Source: Flavobacteriales bacterium (lineage in GTDB: Bacteria > Bacteroidota > Bacteroidia > Flavobacteriales_G > JALEGO01). From it: DNA of 46,414 nucleotides. The notes below the pieces were generated by a model. The model worked only from the letters and a program-made list of their open reading frames with translations. It was not told the DNA's origin and ran no database searches. Made by a program: the position numbers and the translations under genes. The stretch's first letter is position 1, and each line of letters begins with the position of its first letter. Location: positions 1 through 46,414 of the forward strand of contig JAHDEG010000005.1 in assembly GCA_020628935.1 (NCBI GenBank). The letters are read 5' to 3'. Positions 36,302-45,384 of this stretch are shown one piece after another.

Positions 36302-37441
36302 ATGAAAATAGGTATAGTATGTTATCCAACTTTTGGAGGTAGTGGTGTAGTAGCTACAGAATTAGGTAAGCAGCTGGCTAAAAAAGGACATGAAGTTCAT
36401 TTTATCTCTTACGATCAACCATTTAGGTTAGACTCATTTACCCAGAACATATTTTTTCATGAAGTGCGTGTGTCAAACTACCCACTTTTTGAATTTGCCC
36501 CCTATGAATCGGCACTAACAAGTAAGTTAGTTGATGTGGTTCAGTTTGAAAAACTAGATCTTTTACATGTACATTACGCTATTCCTCATGCCTCTGCAGC
36601 TCATTTTGCAAAACAAATTTTATTTGAAAAGGGTATACGTATTCCTTTTGTAACAACCTTACATGGTACAGATATTACTTTGGTAGGTAAAGATCCTTCT
36701 TTTAAACCTGTAGTTAGTTTTTCTATTAATAAGTCAGATGCAGTAACAGCTGTTTCAGAGAGTTTAAAACAAGATACTTTAAGCACGTTTGATCTTCAAA
36801 AGCAAATTGATGTAATTCCTAACTTTATATGTTGTTATACTTATGCCCCTAAGCCTGATAAAGATATTAGGTTAAGGTATGCGCCTAATGGAGAAAAAAT
36901 AATCACTCATATATCTAATTTTAGAAAGGTAAAAAGAGTAGAAGACGTCATAAAAACGTTCAGTTTCATTTCTAAAAAAGTGCCGTCAAAACTAATATTG
37001 GTGGGTGACGGACCAGAACGCCATAAAATGGAACAAATGTGCAGAGAACTAGGTACGTGTAGCGATACTGTGTTTTTAGGCAAACTTCGTTCGGTAACAG
37101 AAATTTTGAGTATTAGCGATTTATTTTTACTCACATCACTAACCGAAAGTTTTGGTTTAAGTGCTTTAGAAGCAATGGCGAGTGGAGTGCCGGTGATTAG
37201 CACAAATACCGGTGGTTTGCCAGAAGTTAACATTCATGGCGAAACAGGTTACATGAGTAATGTAGGGGATGTTGAAGATTTATCAAAAAACAGTATTTCT
37301 TTACTTACCAATAGCGAATTACATACACAAATGGTTAAAAATGCATTGGCAAGAGCCGATAAATTTGATGTAGACAATATTTTACCATTGTATGAAAACG
37401 TGTACAAGCAAGTAATAGAAAAATCGACATCTTTGGTATAA
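36302..37441 (+). CDS. bshA: N-acetyl-alpha-D-glucosaminyl L-malate synthase BshA
   Basis: A protein of 379 residues, a GT4 enzyme with the BshA signature IGIVCYPTFGGSGVVATELG at the N-terminus, LHVHYAIPHASAAHFAKQIL and VTTLHGTDITLVGKDPSFKP. The C-terminal half has HISNFRKVKRVEDVIKTF, LVGDGPERHKMEQ and the donor site TESFGLSALEAMASGVPVIS (E-x7-E). BshA joins GlcNAc from UDP-GlcNAc to L-malate in the first step of making bacillithiol, the main low-molecular-weight thiol of many Bacteroidota. It follows the GH3 fusion directly. BshB and BshC are not in the window. Confidence 0.96.
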   Translation: MKIGIVCYPTFGGSGVVATELGKQLAKKGHEVHFISYDQPFRLDSFTQNIFFHEVRVSNYPLFEFAPYESALTSKLVDVVQFEKLDLLHVHYAIPHASAAHFAKQILFEKGIRIPFVTTLHGTDITLVGKDPSFKPVVSFSINKSDAVTAVSESLKQDTLSTFDLQKQIDVIPNFICCYTYAPKPDKDIRLRYAPNGEKIITHISNFRKVKRVEDVIKTFSFISKKVPSKLILVGDGPERHKMEQMCRELGTCSDTVFLGKLRSVTEILSISDLFLLTSLTESFGLSALEAMASGVPVISTNTGGLPEVNIHGETGYMSNVGDVEDLSKNSISLLTNSELHTQMVKNALARADKFDVDNILPLYENVYKQVIEKSTSLV

Positions 37442-37471
37442 AAATTGATATTTAATTATTAAACACAACTT

Positions 37472-37693
37472 ATGAAAGCACTATTTTCAATAGCATTATT
37501 TGGCATCGTTTTATTATTAAGTTCATGCTCAAAATGTTACCAATGTCAAGCAGAAAGAGATTACACATTAGAAAGCGGAGCAGTAATTACTGACACTGTT
37601 TATGAGGATGTTTGCACAGCAACCGGAGATGAAATTGACCGCTTAGAAGGAGAAGGATATACCTGTTCAGATAATGCGAGTACTAATGGGTAA
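37472..37693 (+). CDS. Small putative lipoprotein
   Basis: A protein of 73 residues with a type II signal peptide: KALFSIALFGIVLLLSSC, lipobox LSSC. The mature part is short, acidic and has five more cysteines (SKCYQCQAERDY, DVCTATG, YTCSD). Function unknown. It lies 30 bases behind bshA and is probably at the end of that transcript; the next gene overlaps it or starts 7 bases behind it, depending on the start chosen. Confidence 0.75.
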   Translation: MKALFSIALFGIVLLLSSCSKCYQCQAERDYTLESGAVITDTVYEDVCTATGDEIDRLEGEGYTCSDNASTNG

Positions 37694-37700
37694 TTTACCA

Positions 37701-38099
37701 ATGTTTACAAAACAATTTTTAGTAGCAGTATTTGCAATGTTACTCATGTCATGCAATTCTTTGGCTCAAAAGCAACAGGTGAAAAATGGTTTTGAAGGAT
37801 GTTGGACTCATTCCTATGAAGAAGATACTTCTCGTCAGGTAAACACATTTCGTAAATGTGACTTTAAAGACTCTTTCCCGCCATCAAGGTTTCGGTTTAA
37901 ACTGCAGTTGAATAAAGATAATACTTGCGAATGGTTGTATTTATCACCAACCGATGGTCATTTTATGAAGCCTGGTATTTGGGAATTTCATAAGGATAAA
38001 AAAGAATTAGTAATTCATAACCAAGACGGTATTGTAGAGAAAAGGTTTTTATTGGTAAACCATCAAACTGATAAGCTGCTTTTAAAACCTGTGCGGTAA
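37701..38099 (+). CDS. Putative lipoprotein of unknown function
   Basis: A protein of 132 residues from ATG at 37701 (MFTKQFLVAVFAMLLMSC), which gives a lipobox LMSC and removes the overlap with the gene before; an earlier ATG at 37674 is less likely. The mature part, GFEGCWTHSYEEDTSRQVNT...GIWEFHKDKKELVIHNQDG, has the lipocalin-like pattern of Bacteroidota proteins that begin G-x-W and form a small beta barrel. Role unknown. The structured element at 38104-38250 starts 5 bases after its stop. Confidence 0.75.
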   Translation: MFTKQFLVAVFAMLLMSCNSLAQKQQVKNGFEGCWTHSYEEDTSRQVNTFRKCDFKDSFPPSRFRFKLQLNKDNTCEWLYLSPTDGHFMKPGIWEFHKDKKELVIHNQDGIVEKRFLLVNHQTDKLLLKPVR

Positions 38100-38103
38100 T
38101 TTC

Positions 38104-38250
38104 GCCTACTAGGGTAATGTTAATGAAATAATCTGAAAACTTAGTAAAACCCAGAAGCTACGAATTTATGAGTAGATCGCTGGGCTGCACTTGGTTTTTA
38201 GGTTGTTTAATTGGCATTAGCATGGTAAGCGCTTGCTCCATTCTAGAGCC
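38104..38250 (+). ncRNA. Structured intergenic element, copy A
   Basis: A 147-nt element between convergent genes. It starts with GCCTAC (38104) and has TAGTAAAACC (38142-38151), an outer stem CCCAG (38150-38154)/CTGGG (38180-38184) and an inner stem CTAC (38158-38161)/GTAG (38172-38175). Then come AGATCGC, GGCTGCACT, a T-run, TTAGCATGGTAAGC and a closing hairpin GCTC (38235-38238)/GAGC (38246-38249). Copies B (40531-40678) and C (45385-45547) have the same blocks in the same order. I know no family name for it. It could be an independent RNA, a 3' UTR element or a mobile repeat. Confidence 0.6.
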
Positions 38251-38286
38251 AATTTTGTTTATGAAAGTTGATTAGTGTAATGGGTT

Positions 38287-38628
38287 TTATCCTCCCACAC
38301 GTTTTACTTTATAGCCTTTATCCTTCAGAAGTTTCATTATTTTATCTCTAACATCTCCTTGAATAATAATTTCTCCATTTTTTACGTTTCCTCCAACTCC
38401 ACACTGCGTTTTAAGAAACTTTCCTAGCTCTTTTAAATCGTCTTTAGAGCCAACAAACCCAGCAATAATTACAGCAGTTTTACCGCCCCTTCCTTTTTTT
38501 TCGAGCTTTGCTTCTAAGTTTTGTTGTTGAGGTTCAAGTGTTTCATCTTCTTCGTTATCATCGTTAAATACATAATTTGAATTTGTAGAGTACACGATGC
38601 CACCTTTATTTTTGTTTTTTCCTGCCAT
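38287..38628 (-). CDS. SUI1/eIF1-like translation factor (YciH family)
   Basis: A protein of 113 residues. The C-terminal SUI1 domain (about 45-113) has GRGGKTAVIIAGFVGSKDDL, LGKFLKTQCGVGGNVKNGEI and IIQGDVRDKIMKLLKDKGYK. The N-terminal 40 residues are acidic and likely disordered. Bacterial SUI1 proteins resemble eukaryotic eIF1 and can influence start-codon choice in vitro, though their role in the cell is unsettled. It stands alone, convergent with the upstream gene. Confidence 0.93.
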   Translation of the reverse strand: MAGKNKNKGGIVYSTNSNYVFNDDNEEDETLEPQQQNLEAKLEKKGRGGKTAVIIAGFVGSKDDLKELGKFLKTQCGVGGNVKNGEIIIQGDVRDKIMKLLKDKGYKVKRVGG

Positions 38629-38729
38629 TTCTTCTGTGCCAAATTAATCGTTAAATTAGGTAAAAACATAGGTAAGAACAAATCAGTTATATTTCATTTA
38701 AAATTACTTTGACAGTTCATTTATAAAAT

Positions 38730-39176
38730 ATGTATTTAACACTTATAAGGCACATACTTACATTTAGTTTACTGTTATTGTTTTCTTGCGGAAATAGTGA
38801 TTTAACGGGGCTGGATGAAGTAGAGAAAAAAGATCGGATTTTAACCCTAAATTTTATTTTAAAAACAAATGGTTCAACCGAAACTGTTGAACTTAAAAGT
38901 AAACGTTTAACAGAAGGTAAAATAAGCAGAGCTTCATTAAATGAAGTAAATAATACTGATAGATTAAGGCTAGAATGCATATTTTTAAACGAGCAGAAGG
39001 AGAAAGTTTATATACGCACAATACCTTTTCCTAAGCTAGTTAACCAAGACGATTTTAAGTTCATTTTGCGTGAACAGTATAATGATGAGTGGAAGTATGT
39101 AGAGATTAAAAGACGCGAAAATGATTCTCAAAAATCATTGTATTGGTCTAAATTAAATGCCTTGTACGATATTTAA
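38730..39176 (+). CDS. Putative lipoprotein of unknown function
   Basis: A protein of 148 residues. HILTFSLLLLFSCGNSD gives a lipobox LFSC. The mature part is charged and beta-rich by eye (RILTLNFILKTNGSTETVEL, YIRTIPFPKLVNQDDFKF). No family recognised. Its stop is 11 bases before xerD and the two genes share a strand, so it may be the upstream gene of that transcript. Confidence 0.7.
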   Translation: MYLTLIRHILTFSLLLLFSCGNSDLTGLDEVEKKDRILTLNFILKTNGSTETVELKSKRLTEGKISRASLNEVNNTDRLRLECIFLNEQKEKVYIRTIPFPKLVNQDDFKFILREQYNDEWKYVEIKRRENDSQKSLYWSKLNALYDI

Positions 39177-39187
39177 TTTTTTAAAAA

Positions 39188-40099
39188 ATGTCTTGGCAAT
39201 CTTTCATAAATGGTTTTAAAATTTACTTGCAGCTTGAGCGATCAATGTCTGACCATACAACTGAAAATTATGTGCGAGATGTAGATAAACTAAAGTTATA
39301 TGCACAAATGCTTAATCCACCTAAAACGGTTCAGCAAATTACCGAAAGCGATATTCGATCGTTTTTGCATTATTTAGCTGATTTAGAATTAGGCCCTAAA
39401 ACCCGTGCAAGAATTATCTCTGGCTTAAAAACCTTTTACAAATATTTAAGTCTTGAAAATGAAGTTTCTGTAAGTCCGTTAGAGCTTATTGAGTCGCCTA
39501 AACTGGGGAGAGATTTACCAGACGTACTATCGGTAAATGAGATAGAAATGTTACTTGAAGCCATAGATCATAGTACGTTAGAAGGTCAGCGAAATCGCTC
39601 AATTATTGAAACACTTTATGGTTGCGGACTAAGGGTTAGCGAGCTTGTTAACTTAGAAATTGAAAATATTTATCTTAACGAAAGTATTTTGCGAGTAATA
39701 GGTAAGGGCAATAAAGAGCGTCTTGTGCCATTGGGGCGTGAAGCTAAAAAGCACATTGAAATTTATTTAAACGAAATTAGAGTTCAACAGCCCGTTAAAC
39801 CTGAATTTGAGCATATTTTGTATTTAAATAGGCGAGGCCGACAGCTCACTAGAGAAATGATATTTACTGTTGTTAAAAATTTGGGCGTTAAAGCTGGTAT
39901 AACAAAAAAAGTGAGTCCGCATTCGTTTAGGCATTCGTTTGCTACTCACTTAATTGAAGGAGGGGCCGACCTTAGAGCGGTTCAAGAAATGCTCGGGCAT
40001 GAGTCTATCACCACCACAGAAATTTACACGCACGTAAGCAATGCGTTTTTAAGAGATGAGTTAATTAAATTTCACCCAAGAAGTTCTCATCGGCACTAA
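39188..40099 (+). CDS. xerD: Tyrosine recombinase XerD
   Basis: A protein of 303 residues, the usual length. The N-terminal SAM-like core-binding domain (about 1-95) has SMSDHTTENYVRDVDKL. The catalytic domain has all active residues: Arg149 (YGCGLRVSELVNL), Lys173 (VIGKGNKERLVPLG), His245 and Arg248 (SPHSFRHSFATHLIEGGADL), His271 (LGHESITTTEIYTHV) and Tyr280. With XerC it resolves chromosome dimers at dif. Length, completeness and housekeeping neighbours make it XerD rather than a phage or element integrase, although XerC versus XerD assignment needs a tree. Confidence 0.9.
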   Translation: MSWQSFINGFKIYLQLERSMSDHTTENYVRDVDKLKLYAQMLNPPKTVQQITESDIRSFLHYLADLELGPKTRARIISGLKTFYKYLSLENEVSVSPLELIESPKLGRDLPDVLSVNEIEMLLEAIDHSTLEGQRNRSIIETLYGCGLRVSELVNLEIENIYLNESILRVIGKGNKERLVPLGREAKKHIEIYLNEIRVQQPVKPEFEHILYLNRRGRQLTREMIFTVVKNLGVKAGITKKVSPHSFRHSFATHLIEGGADLRAVQEMLGHESITTTEIYTHVSNAFLRDELIKFHPRSSHRH

Positions 40100-40136
40100 T
40101 TTTAAACGATTTTCAAAATTTTATGTTTTGTTGTTT

Positions 40137-40511
40137 ATGATCGCTTTACGTATAGTTTTTATCGCTAACATTTTTTTAGCCGGATGGATTAGTATTTTAA
40201 GTTTATTTTTTCCTAAATCGGCTTATTTAACCGTTTTTGAAAATCAATTTGCTTATTCTGAGGCTTTTAGGTTGGTGGGAGCACTTTGGTTTGCTATTTT
40301 TCTACTTTCAGTTGTAGGTTTATTTTATCCTGTGCAAATGAGTTTGGTGTTTTTGTTTCAGCTTATTTATAAGTTTTCTTGGCTTGTTGTTGCGGCACTT
40401 CCGGCTATTTTGAATAACCAACCGTACCCAAAAGGAATGGCTATTTGTTTTGTAATTTGGGTAGTGGTTTTGCCTTTTGTAATACCATGGACTAAATTAT
40501 TTAGTGGGTAA
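40137..40511 (+). CDS. Small integral membrane protein, function unknown
   Basis: A protein of 124 residues from ATG at 40137 (MIALRIVFIANIFLAGWISI). Four hydrophobic helices are visible: about 1-22, 42-62 (LWFAIFLLSVVGLF), 67-87 (SLVFLFQLIYKFSWLVVAAL) and 98-115 (AICFVIWVVVLPFVI). There are no charged catalytic motifs and I recognise no family with certainty. It begins 37 bases after xerD on the same strand. Confidence 0.75.
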   Translation: MIALRIVFIANIFLAGWISILSLFFPKSAYLTVFENQFAYSEAFRLVGALWFAIFLLSVVGLFYPVQMSLVFLFQLIYKFSWLVVAALPAILNNQPYPKGMAICFVIWVVVLPFVIPWTKLFSG

Positions 40512-40530
40512 AATTATGTTTTGGGAGGAA

Positions 40531-40678
40531 GCCAGTGCGTATTGGCGAGGCTTACTAAAGCATGCTAAACGTTACTTGTTAAAAAGCAGTGCAGCCAAGT
40601 GATCTGCTCACAAGTTTCGCAGCTTATTGGTTTTACTAGCTTTTTAAGCAGCGTACCCTTTAACCTGCTTTCGTAGGC
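40531..40678 (-). ncRNA. Structured intergenic element, copy B
   Basis: A 148-nt element on the strand opposite to the flanking genes. Read on the minus strand it starts GCCTAC (40678-40673), then has AAGCAG/CTGCTT (a local 6-bp hairpin), TAGTAAAACC (ending at 40630 or so), outer stem CCAA (40630-40627)/TTGG (40598-40595), inner stem CTGC (40622-40619)/GCAG (40607-40604), then AGATCAC, GGCTGCACT, TTTTTAAC, TTAGCATG...TAGTAAGCC and the closing hairpin GCCA/TGGC near 40531-40546. Stems pair although the bases differ from copy A. It fills most of the 299-base gap before metK. Confidence 0.6.
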
Positions 40679-40783
40679 TTGAACTTTAGTTTGTTTTCAA
40701 TAGTATCAACAATATTATATACGAGCATTTATTTCATCAAATTTCTGTGCTAAAATCATCCTTAATTATTTAAAAAGAAGTAT

Positions 40784-40791
40784 TATCTTCG
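40784..40791 (+). promoter_or_regulatory. Candidate -7 box of the metK promoter
   Basis: TATCTTCG, about 20 bases before the metK ATG, fits the Bacteroidota -7 pattern TAnnTTTG/TTCG. No clear -33 TTTG is seen. No recognisable SAM riboswitch precedes metK. Confidence 0.3.
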
Positions 40792-40810
40792 CAATTCAAA
40801 TACACTATAT

Positions 40811-42067
40811 ATGTCTTATTTATTTACGTCTGAGTCAGTGTCGGAAGGGCACCCTGATAAGGTAGCTGATCAAATTTCTGATGCTTTAATTGATAACTTT
40901 TTAGCCTTTGATCCAGATTCTAAAGTTGCCTGTGAAACACTCGTCACTACAGGTCAGGTTGTATTAGCAGGAGAAGTAAAGTCAAGTACATATTTAGATG
41001 TGCAAAAAATTACTAGAGACGTAATTAATAAAATAGGCTATACCAAAAGCGAGTACATGTTTGATGGTAACTCGTGCGGTGTTTTTTCTGCTATTCACGA
41101 GCAAAGCGATGATATTAACCGAGGTGTTGATAGAGAAAACCCTGAAGAACAAGGAGCGGGTGACCAAGGTATGATGTTTGGTTATGCCACAAACGAAACC
41201 GATAACTATATGCCCTTGGCCTTAGAGTTGTCTCACAGAATACTAAAAGAACTGGCTGCTTTAAGAAGAGAAAATAAGGATATTACTTATTTACGCCCTG
41301 ATGCAAAATCTCAAGTTACTATTGAATATTCTGATGATAACAAGCCAGTAAGAATTGATGCAATAGTAGTGTCTACTCAGCATGACGATTTTAACGCTGA
41401 TGAAAACACCATGTTGGCAAAAATTAAGGAAGATATTGTAAATATTTTGATACCAAGAGTTGTAGCTGGTTTACCAACGCATATTCAAGAGTTGTTTAAT
41501 AATGATATTAAATACCACATTAACCCAACAGGTAAGTTTGTAATTGGTGGCCCACATGGTGATACCGGACTTACAGGTCGTAAAATTATTGTAGATACCT
41601 ACGGAGGTAAAGGTGCGCATGGTGGTGGTGCTTTTTCAGGAAAAGATCCTTCAAAAGTAGATCGTTCTGGTGCTTATGCAACACGTCATATTGCTAAAAA
41701 CTTAGTTGCTGCAGGTATTGCAGATGAGATATTAGTTCAGGTTTCTTATGCAATTGGTGTAGTTGAGCCAATGGGTATTTTTGTTGATACGTATGGAACC
41801 GCTAAAGTTGATTTATCTGATGGTGAAATAGCAAAAAAAGTATCTGCTATTTTCGATATGAGACCAGTAGCCATTGAGCGTAGGTTAAAGTTAAGAACAC
41901 CAATTTATTCAGAAACAGCTGCTTATGGTCACATGGGTAGAAACCCTGAAGAAAAAACGCTATCGTTTTCATCACCAACCGGAGAAACCATTAAAGTAGA
42001 TGTTGAGACTTTCACATGGGAAAAACTAGATTACATAGATAAAGTGAAAACCGCTTTTGAGGTTTGA
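40811..42067 (+). CDS. metK: S-adenosylmethionine synthetase
   Basis: A protein of 418 residues, the normal length for Bacteroidota. The three-domain fold is marked by [20 protein letters not shown] (N-terminal ATP site), the hexapeptide-like [12 protein letters not shown], the Gly-rich phosphate loop [20 protein letters not shown] and [20 protein letters not shown]. It makes S-adenosylmethionine from methionine and ATP in the cytosol, the methyl donor for the methyltransferase at 20009-20740 among others. It stands alone; a strong terminator follows it. Confidence 0.97.
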   Translation: MSYLFTSESVSEGHPDKVADQISDALIDNFLAFDPDSKVACETLVTTGQVVLAGEVKSSTYLDVQKITRDVINKIGYTKSEYMFDGNSCGVFSAIHEQSDDINRGVDRENPEEQGAGDQGMMFGYATNETDNYMPLALELSHRILKELAALRRENKDITYLRPDAKSQVTIEYSDDNKPVRIDAIVVSTQHDDFNADENTMLAKIKEDIVNILIPRVVAGLPTHIQELFNNDIKYHINPTGKFVIGGPHGDTGLTGRKIIVDTYGGKGAHGGGAFSGKDPSKVDRSGAYATRHIAKNLVAAGIADEILVQVSYAIGVVEPMGIFVDTYGTAKVDLSDGEIAKKVSAIFDMRPVAIERRLKLRTPIYSETAAYGHMGRNPEEKTLSFSSPTGETIKVDVETFTWEKLDYIDKVKTAFEV

Positions 42068-42091
42068 TGTATTCTAAATTTCATAATAAAG

Positions 42092-42125
42092 AAGGCTTTA
42101 TTTCGATAAGAGATGAAGCCTTTTT
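42092..42125 (+). terminator. Rho-independent terminator of metK
   Basis: AAGGCTT (42092-42098) pairs perfectly with AAGCCTT (42116-42122) across a 17-base loop and leads into TTTTT at 42121-42125. It starts 24 bases after the metK stop. Confidence 0.8.
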
Positions 42126-42170
42126 AGTACCTCAGCATTCATAGTTGAATAAAAATATCATTTGATCATT

Positions 42171-44474
42171 ATGAAAAAAGCACTCTTCACATTAGGTCTT
42201 ATATGTACTTTAGTTAATTCTGTCAGAACTCAAAATCCACCCAATAGTAAAGTAGTGTTACAAGCCTTTTGGTGGGATTATTGGAATAGTAATTACCCCG
42301 AGGGATGGTCTGCTTATTTAATCGATTTGGCTCCAAGGCTTAAAAATATGGGGATTGATGCTGTTTGGATTCCTCCTACATATAAAAATACGGGCATCAA
42401 TTCAGTTGGGTATTCTCCTTTCGATCATTACGATTTGGGCGATAAATATCAAAAAGGAGAAACGGCAACACGTGTGGGTAATAAAAACGATTTGCTTAAA
42501 ATGATAGCTGTTTTTCATTCAAACGGAATAGAAGTTATTCAAGATGTTGTATTAAACCATGTTGATAATGCCGGTAGTGCTTTTGGAGCTGGCGGGCAAG
42601 ATCAATTTGCACTTACTAATTATGATGACGGTACTACTGGAGGTTATAAAAATTTTAGGTACGTGTGTTACGAAACTCCAGCTACAGATGAAAGCGAATC
42701 AGATTACCTAAACCGAAAGGGTAGATGGTCTAAAAACTGGACTAACTTCTACCCAAACCAATTTAATGCATGTTGTAATAACGATTTAAATAGCGTGTAT
42801 TGGGGGCCAGATATTTCATACGAAGGCAATGCATACGGAGGTAGTTCATGCAGTAATTGTTATAATCCTGCTCAATCAGAAAATTACATGCGCGATGAGG
42901 CTCGCAATTGGTTTATTTGGTATAAGAAACAAACGGGTGTAGATGGCTACCGTTTTGATGCTGTTAAACATTTTTCTACTGCTGTAGTTGAAGATTTACT
43001 TTTTAATGCTCAAAATAATGCAGGCTTTGCTTCTGGCGGTAGCGAAATGTTTGCTGTTGGTGAATTTGTTGGAGGTGGTAATCAATTAGATGATTGGGCA
43101 AATGCCACTCAAAACCGAGCAGGTACCTTTGATTTTAGTTTAAGAGAAGGCATTTATGCAATGGTTCAAAGTGGAGGATTGTATAATTTGGCTCAAATAC
43201 CTAGTCTCCAACAAAATAATAGACAAAGAACTTCCCCTTTTGTAAATAACCATGATACATTTAGACCTCAGTTTGATAATAATGGTAATTATGTAGGATG
43301 GAACACGGGAGATGAATTAGCACCACATATAAATCCTTTTGACCCAAGAATAGAAGCTGCTCATGCTATTATGTTTGCTGTAGATGGTGCTCCTATAGTT
43401 TTTATGGAGGATTTATTTAATTTATCGAATAGTAATCGTTTTTGGCACGATCCTCAAAATGAAACAGATTTACCTGTTAGAAGCGCTCTAGAAAACATAA
43501 TTTGGTGTCATCAAAAGTTGGAGTTTAAAACAGGAGCATATAATGTACGGTTCCAGGCACAAGACCATTTAGTTATTGAGCGTTCAGCAAAAGCAATTAT
43601 AAGTGTGAATGATAACTGGACCGATTGGCAAACAGCAACTATACAAACAAACTTTGCTGCCGGTACACAATTACATGACTATTCAGGAGCTAATAGTAAT
43701 GATGTTTTTGTAGATGTAAATGGTCAAGTTCAAATTTCAACACCACCTTGTGATGGTTCAAACATTAGAAGAGGATATTCTATTTGGGGACCAGCGGGTA
43801 TTTCAGGTGGATTTTCTCCTTCAAAAATTGTAACACAGCAAGAGTGGGAAATGGCAAATGATTTAGGCGATTCACATTCGTTTTCGTTACAGCAGGGGGG
43901 AGCTTTACAACCAAATAGTATAGAAGAGCAATATGTAGGAAGAATTTATTGCGATACAGGCATTTTTACAATAGATGCTTACCCAACTTCTAATACAGAA
44001 GAAATTGAACTGCTCGTTTATGATGTTTTAACGGGCAGTGTTTTACAGTCGGTTGTTGGTGTTGGTAATTTGGTGTTAAGTTACAGTCTTAACACGCCTG
44101 CAGAAATTGATATAAAAATTAGAAATGTAAATGCTAGTAATTTGGGTCAGGTTGTTCGTGTTAAAGCCTCTTATTATGCACCAGATAAAATTATTGAAAC
44201 TTCAGTAGGACTTGAATCTATTTTTAGTAATGATTTAAATGTATCTATTTACCCTAATCCCACTAAGGGGGTGTTTGAGGTTAAATGTTCTAATGCTTCT
44301 CAAGTAAATGCTACTATTAAAATACTAAATGTAACAGGAAAAGTACTTTTAGAAGATAAGGTTAATTTAAACAGTTCTGTTTCGAAAAACATAAGTAGTT
44401 TCTCCCCTGGAATTTATTTTGTTAAACTCCAGAGTGGAAATAGAGAAAAAGTAACAAGGATAATTAAGTACTGA
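42171..44474 (+). CDS. Secreted GH13 alpha-amylase with T9SS type A sorting domain
   Basis: A protein of 767 residues from ATG at 42171 (KKALFTLGLICTLVNS signal). The GH13 catalytic barrel (about 25-470) begins VVLQAFWWDYW; region I is IQDVVLNHVDN, region II GVDGYRFDAVKHF with nucleophile Asp263, region III FAVGEFVGG with acid-base Glu298, and region IV VNNHDTF with Asp362. A Cys-rich loop precedes region II (CYNPAQ, NACCNN). A beta domain follows, then a C-terminal T9SS type A sorting domain: SIYPNPTKGVFEVKC...KILNVTGKVLLED...SPGIYFVKLQSG. It is exported across the outer membrane to break down starch- or glycogen-like glucans. It converges on the MscS gene. Confidence 0.95.
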   Translation: MKKALFTLGLICTLVNSVRTQNPPNSKVVLQAFWWDYWNSNYPEGWSAYLIDLAPRLKNMGIDAVWIPPTYKNTGINSVGYSPFDHYDLGDKYQKGETATRVGNKNDLLKMIAVFHSNGIEVIQDVVLNHVDNAGSAFGAGGQDQFALTNYDDGTTGGYKNFRYVCYETPATDESESDYLNRKGRWSKNWTNFYPNQFNACCNNDLNSVYWGPDISYEGNAYGGSSCSNCYNPAQSENYMRDEARNWFIWYKKQTGVDGYRFDAVKHFSTAVVEDLLFNAQNNAGFASGGSEMFAVGEFVGGGNQLDDWANATQNRAGTFDFSLREGIYAMVQSGGLYNLAQIPSLQQNNRQRTSPFVNNHDTFRPQFDNNGNYVGWNTGDELAPHINPFDPRIEAAHAIMFAVDGAPIVFMEDLFNLSNSNRFWHDPQNETDLPVRSALENIIWCHQKLEFKTGAYNVRFQAQDHLVIERSAKAIISVNDNWTDWQTATIQTNFAAGTQLHDYSGANSNDVFVDVNGQVQISTPPCDGSNIRRGYSIWGPAGISGGFSPSKIVTQQEWEMANDLGDSHSFSLQQGGALQPNSIEEQYVGRIYCDTGIFTIDAYPTSNTEEIELLVYDVLTGSVLQSVVGVGNLVLSYSLNTPAEIDIKIRNVNASNLGQVVRVKASYYAPDKIIETSVGLESIFSNDLNVSIYPNPTKGVFEVKCSNASQVNATIKILNVTGKVLLEDKVNLNSSVSKNISSFSPGIYFVKLQSGNREKVTRIIKY

Positions 44475-44484
44475 TACTTCTTAA

Positions 44485-45303
44485 TTACTCCCCAATCTTA
44501 CCGATTTCAACACCTTCTGAGTAAGCCATTTTAATGCCATTTTTGTTGAACGCTTTCTTAATTTCTTCATTCATTTTGTAGGTAACTTCCCAAAAATCCT
44601 CAGGATTAATAAAAGGCTGAACAGCTAATATAATATCATGTGATTCGTACTCTAAAATTCCGACTGCTGGCGCTGGGTCTTTCAGAACTTCAGGCATGTT
44701 TTGCATCACTTCAATAAGTATAGAGCGTACTTTAGGAAAACTTTCTTCATAAGGGATACGGGCATTAAGTTCTAGTCTTAATACTCCTTTAGCAGAAAAA
44801 TTTGTAATACTGCTATCTGTTACTTTCCCATTTGGTATAACAATTGTTTTTTGACCGGGAGTAACAATAATGGTATTAAAAATTTGAATGTTTTCAACTT
44901 TACCAAATTTATCGGCAATTTCTACCCAATCGCCAATTTTGTAAGGTTTAAAGAATACAATGGTAATACCAGAGGCAAAATTTCCCATAAAACCCTGTAG
45001 TGCTAAGCCTATTGCGAATGCAGCAGCAGCTAATATGCCAAGGAGGGAAGAGACTTCAAAACCAATCATTCCGGCAGCAGCTAAAACAACAATAAACTTT
45101 AGGGTAATGTCTAAAATAGAGCTTAAAAATGAACTTATTTCAGGTGTGGTGTTTACTCTTTGCAGCGATTTCTCTGTAATTAGCACTACTTTTTTTATAG
45201 CCCAAAAACCTATGAAAAATATTGCTAAAGCTATAATAAGTTTTGGTACAAAAACAATTGCCCAATCAGTGATAAGGGTATAGTATTTTTCGAAGCGATC
45301 CAT
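44485..45303 (-). CDS. Small-conductance mechanosensitive channel (MscS family)
   Basis: A protein of 272 residues, close to E. coli MscS. Three membrane helices: about 15-35 (VPKLIIALAIFFIGFWAI), 65-85 (ITLKFIVVLAAAGMIGF) and the pore helix about 90-125, small-residue-rich (GILAAAAFAIGLALQGFMGN). The beta domain follows (KPYKIGDWVEI, TIIVTPGQKTIVIPNGKV, then DSSITNFSAKG). It releases solutes under hypo-osmotic stress. It has no operon partners: the convergent amylase ends 10 bases away, and the upstream gap holds structured element C. Confidence 0.95.
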   Translation of the reverse strand: MDRFEKYYTLITDWAIVFVPKLIIALAIFFIGFWAIKKVVLITEKSLQRVNTTPEISSFLSSILDITLKFIVVLAAAGMIGFEVSSLLGILAAAAFAIGLALQGFMGNFASGITIVFFKPYKIGDWVEIADKFGKVENIQIFNTIIVTPGQKTIVIPNGKVTDSSITNFSAKGVLRLELNARIPYEESFPKVRSILIEVMQNMPEVLKDPAPAVGILEYESHDIILAVQPFINPEDFWEVTYKMNEEIKKAFNKNGIKMAYSEGVEIGKIGE

Positions 45304-45384
45304 ATTTATTTTATTACAATATTTTCGAATTTAAGAATAATATAGTAAGGCATTTCAAATATGAATAAAAGACAATATTAAATA

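Noticed and set aside
39188-40099. XerD as the integrase of a mobile element.
   Set aside because: It has housekeeping length and neighbours, and I see no att-like direct repeats, tRNA or cargo genes around it.
40512-40810. A SAM riboswitch ahead of metK.
   Set aside because: I see none of the SAM-I or SAM-II core motifs. The structure present reads on the minus strand and also occurs at two places not linked to methionine genes.
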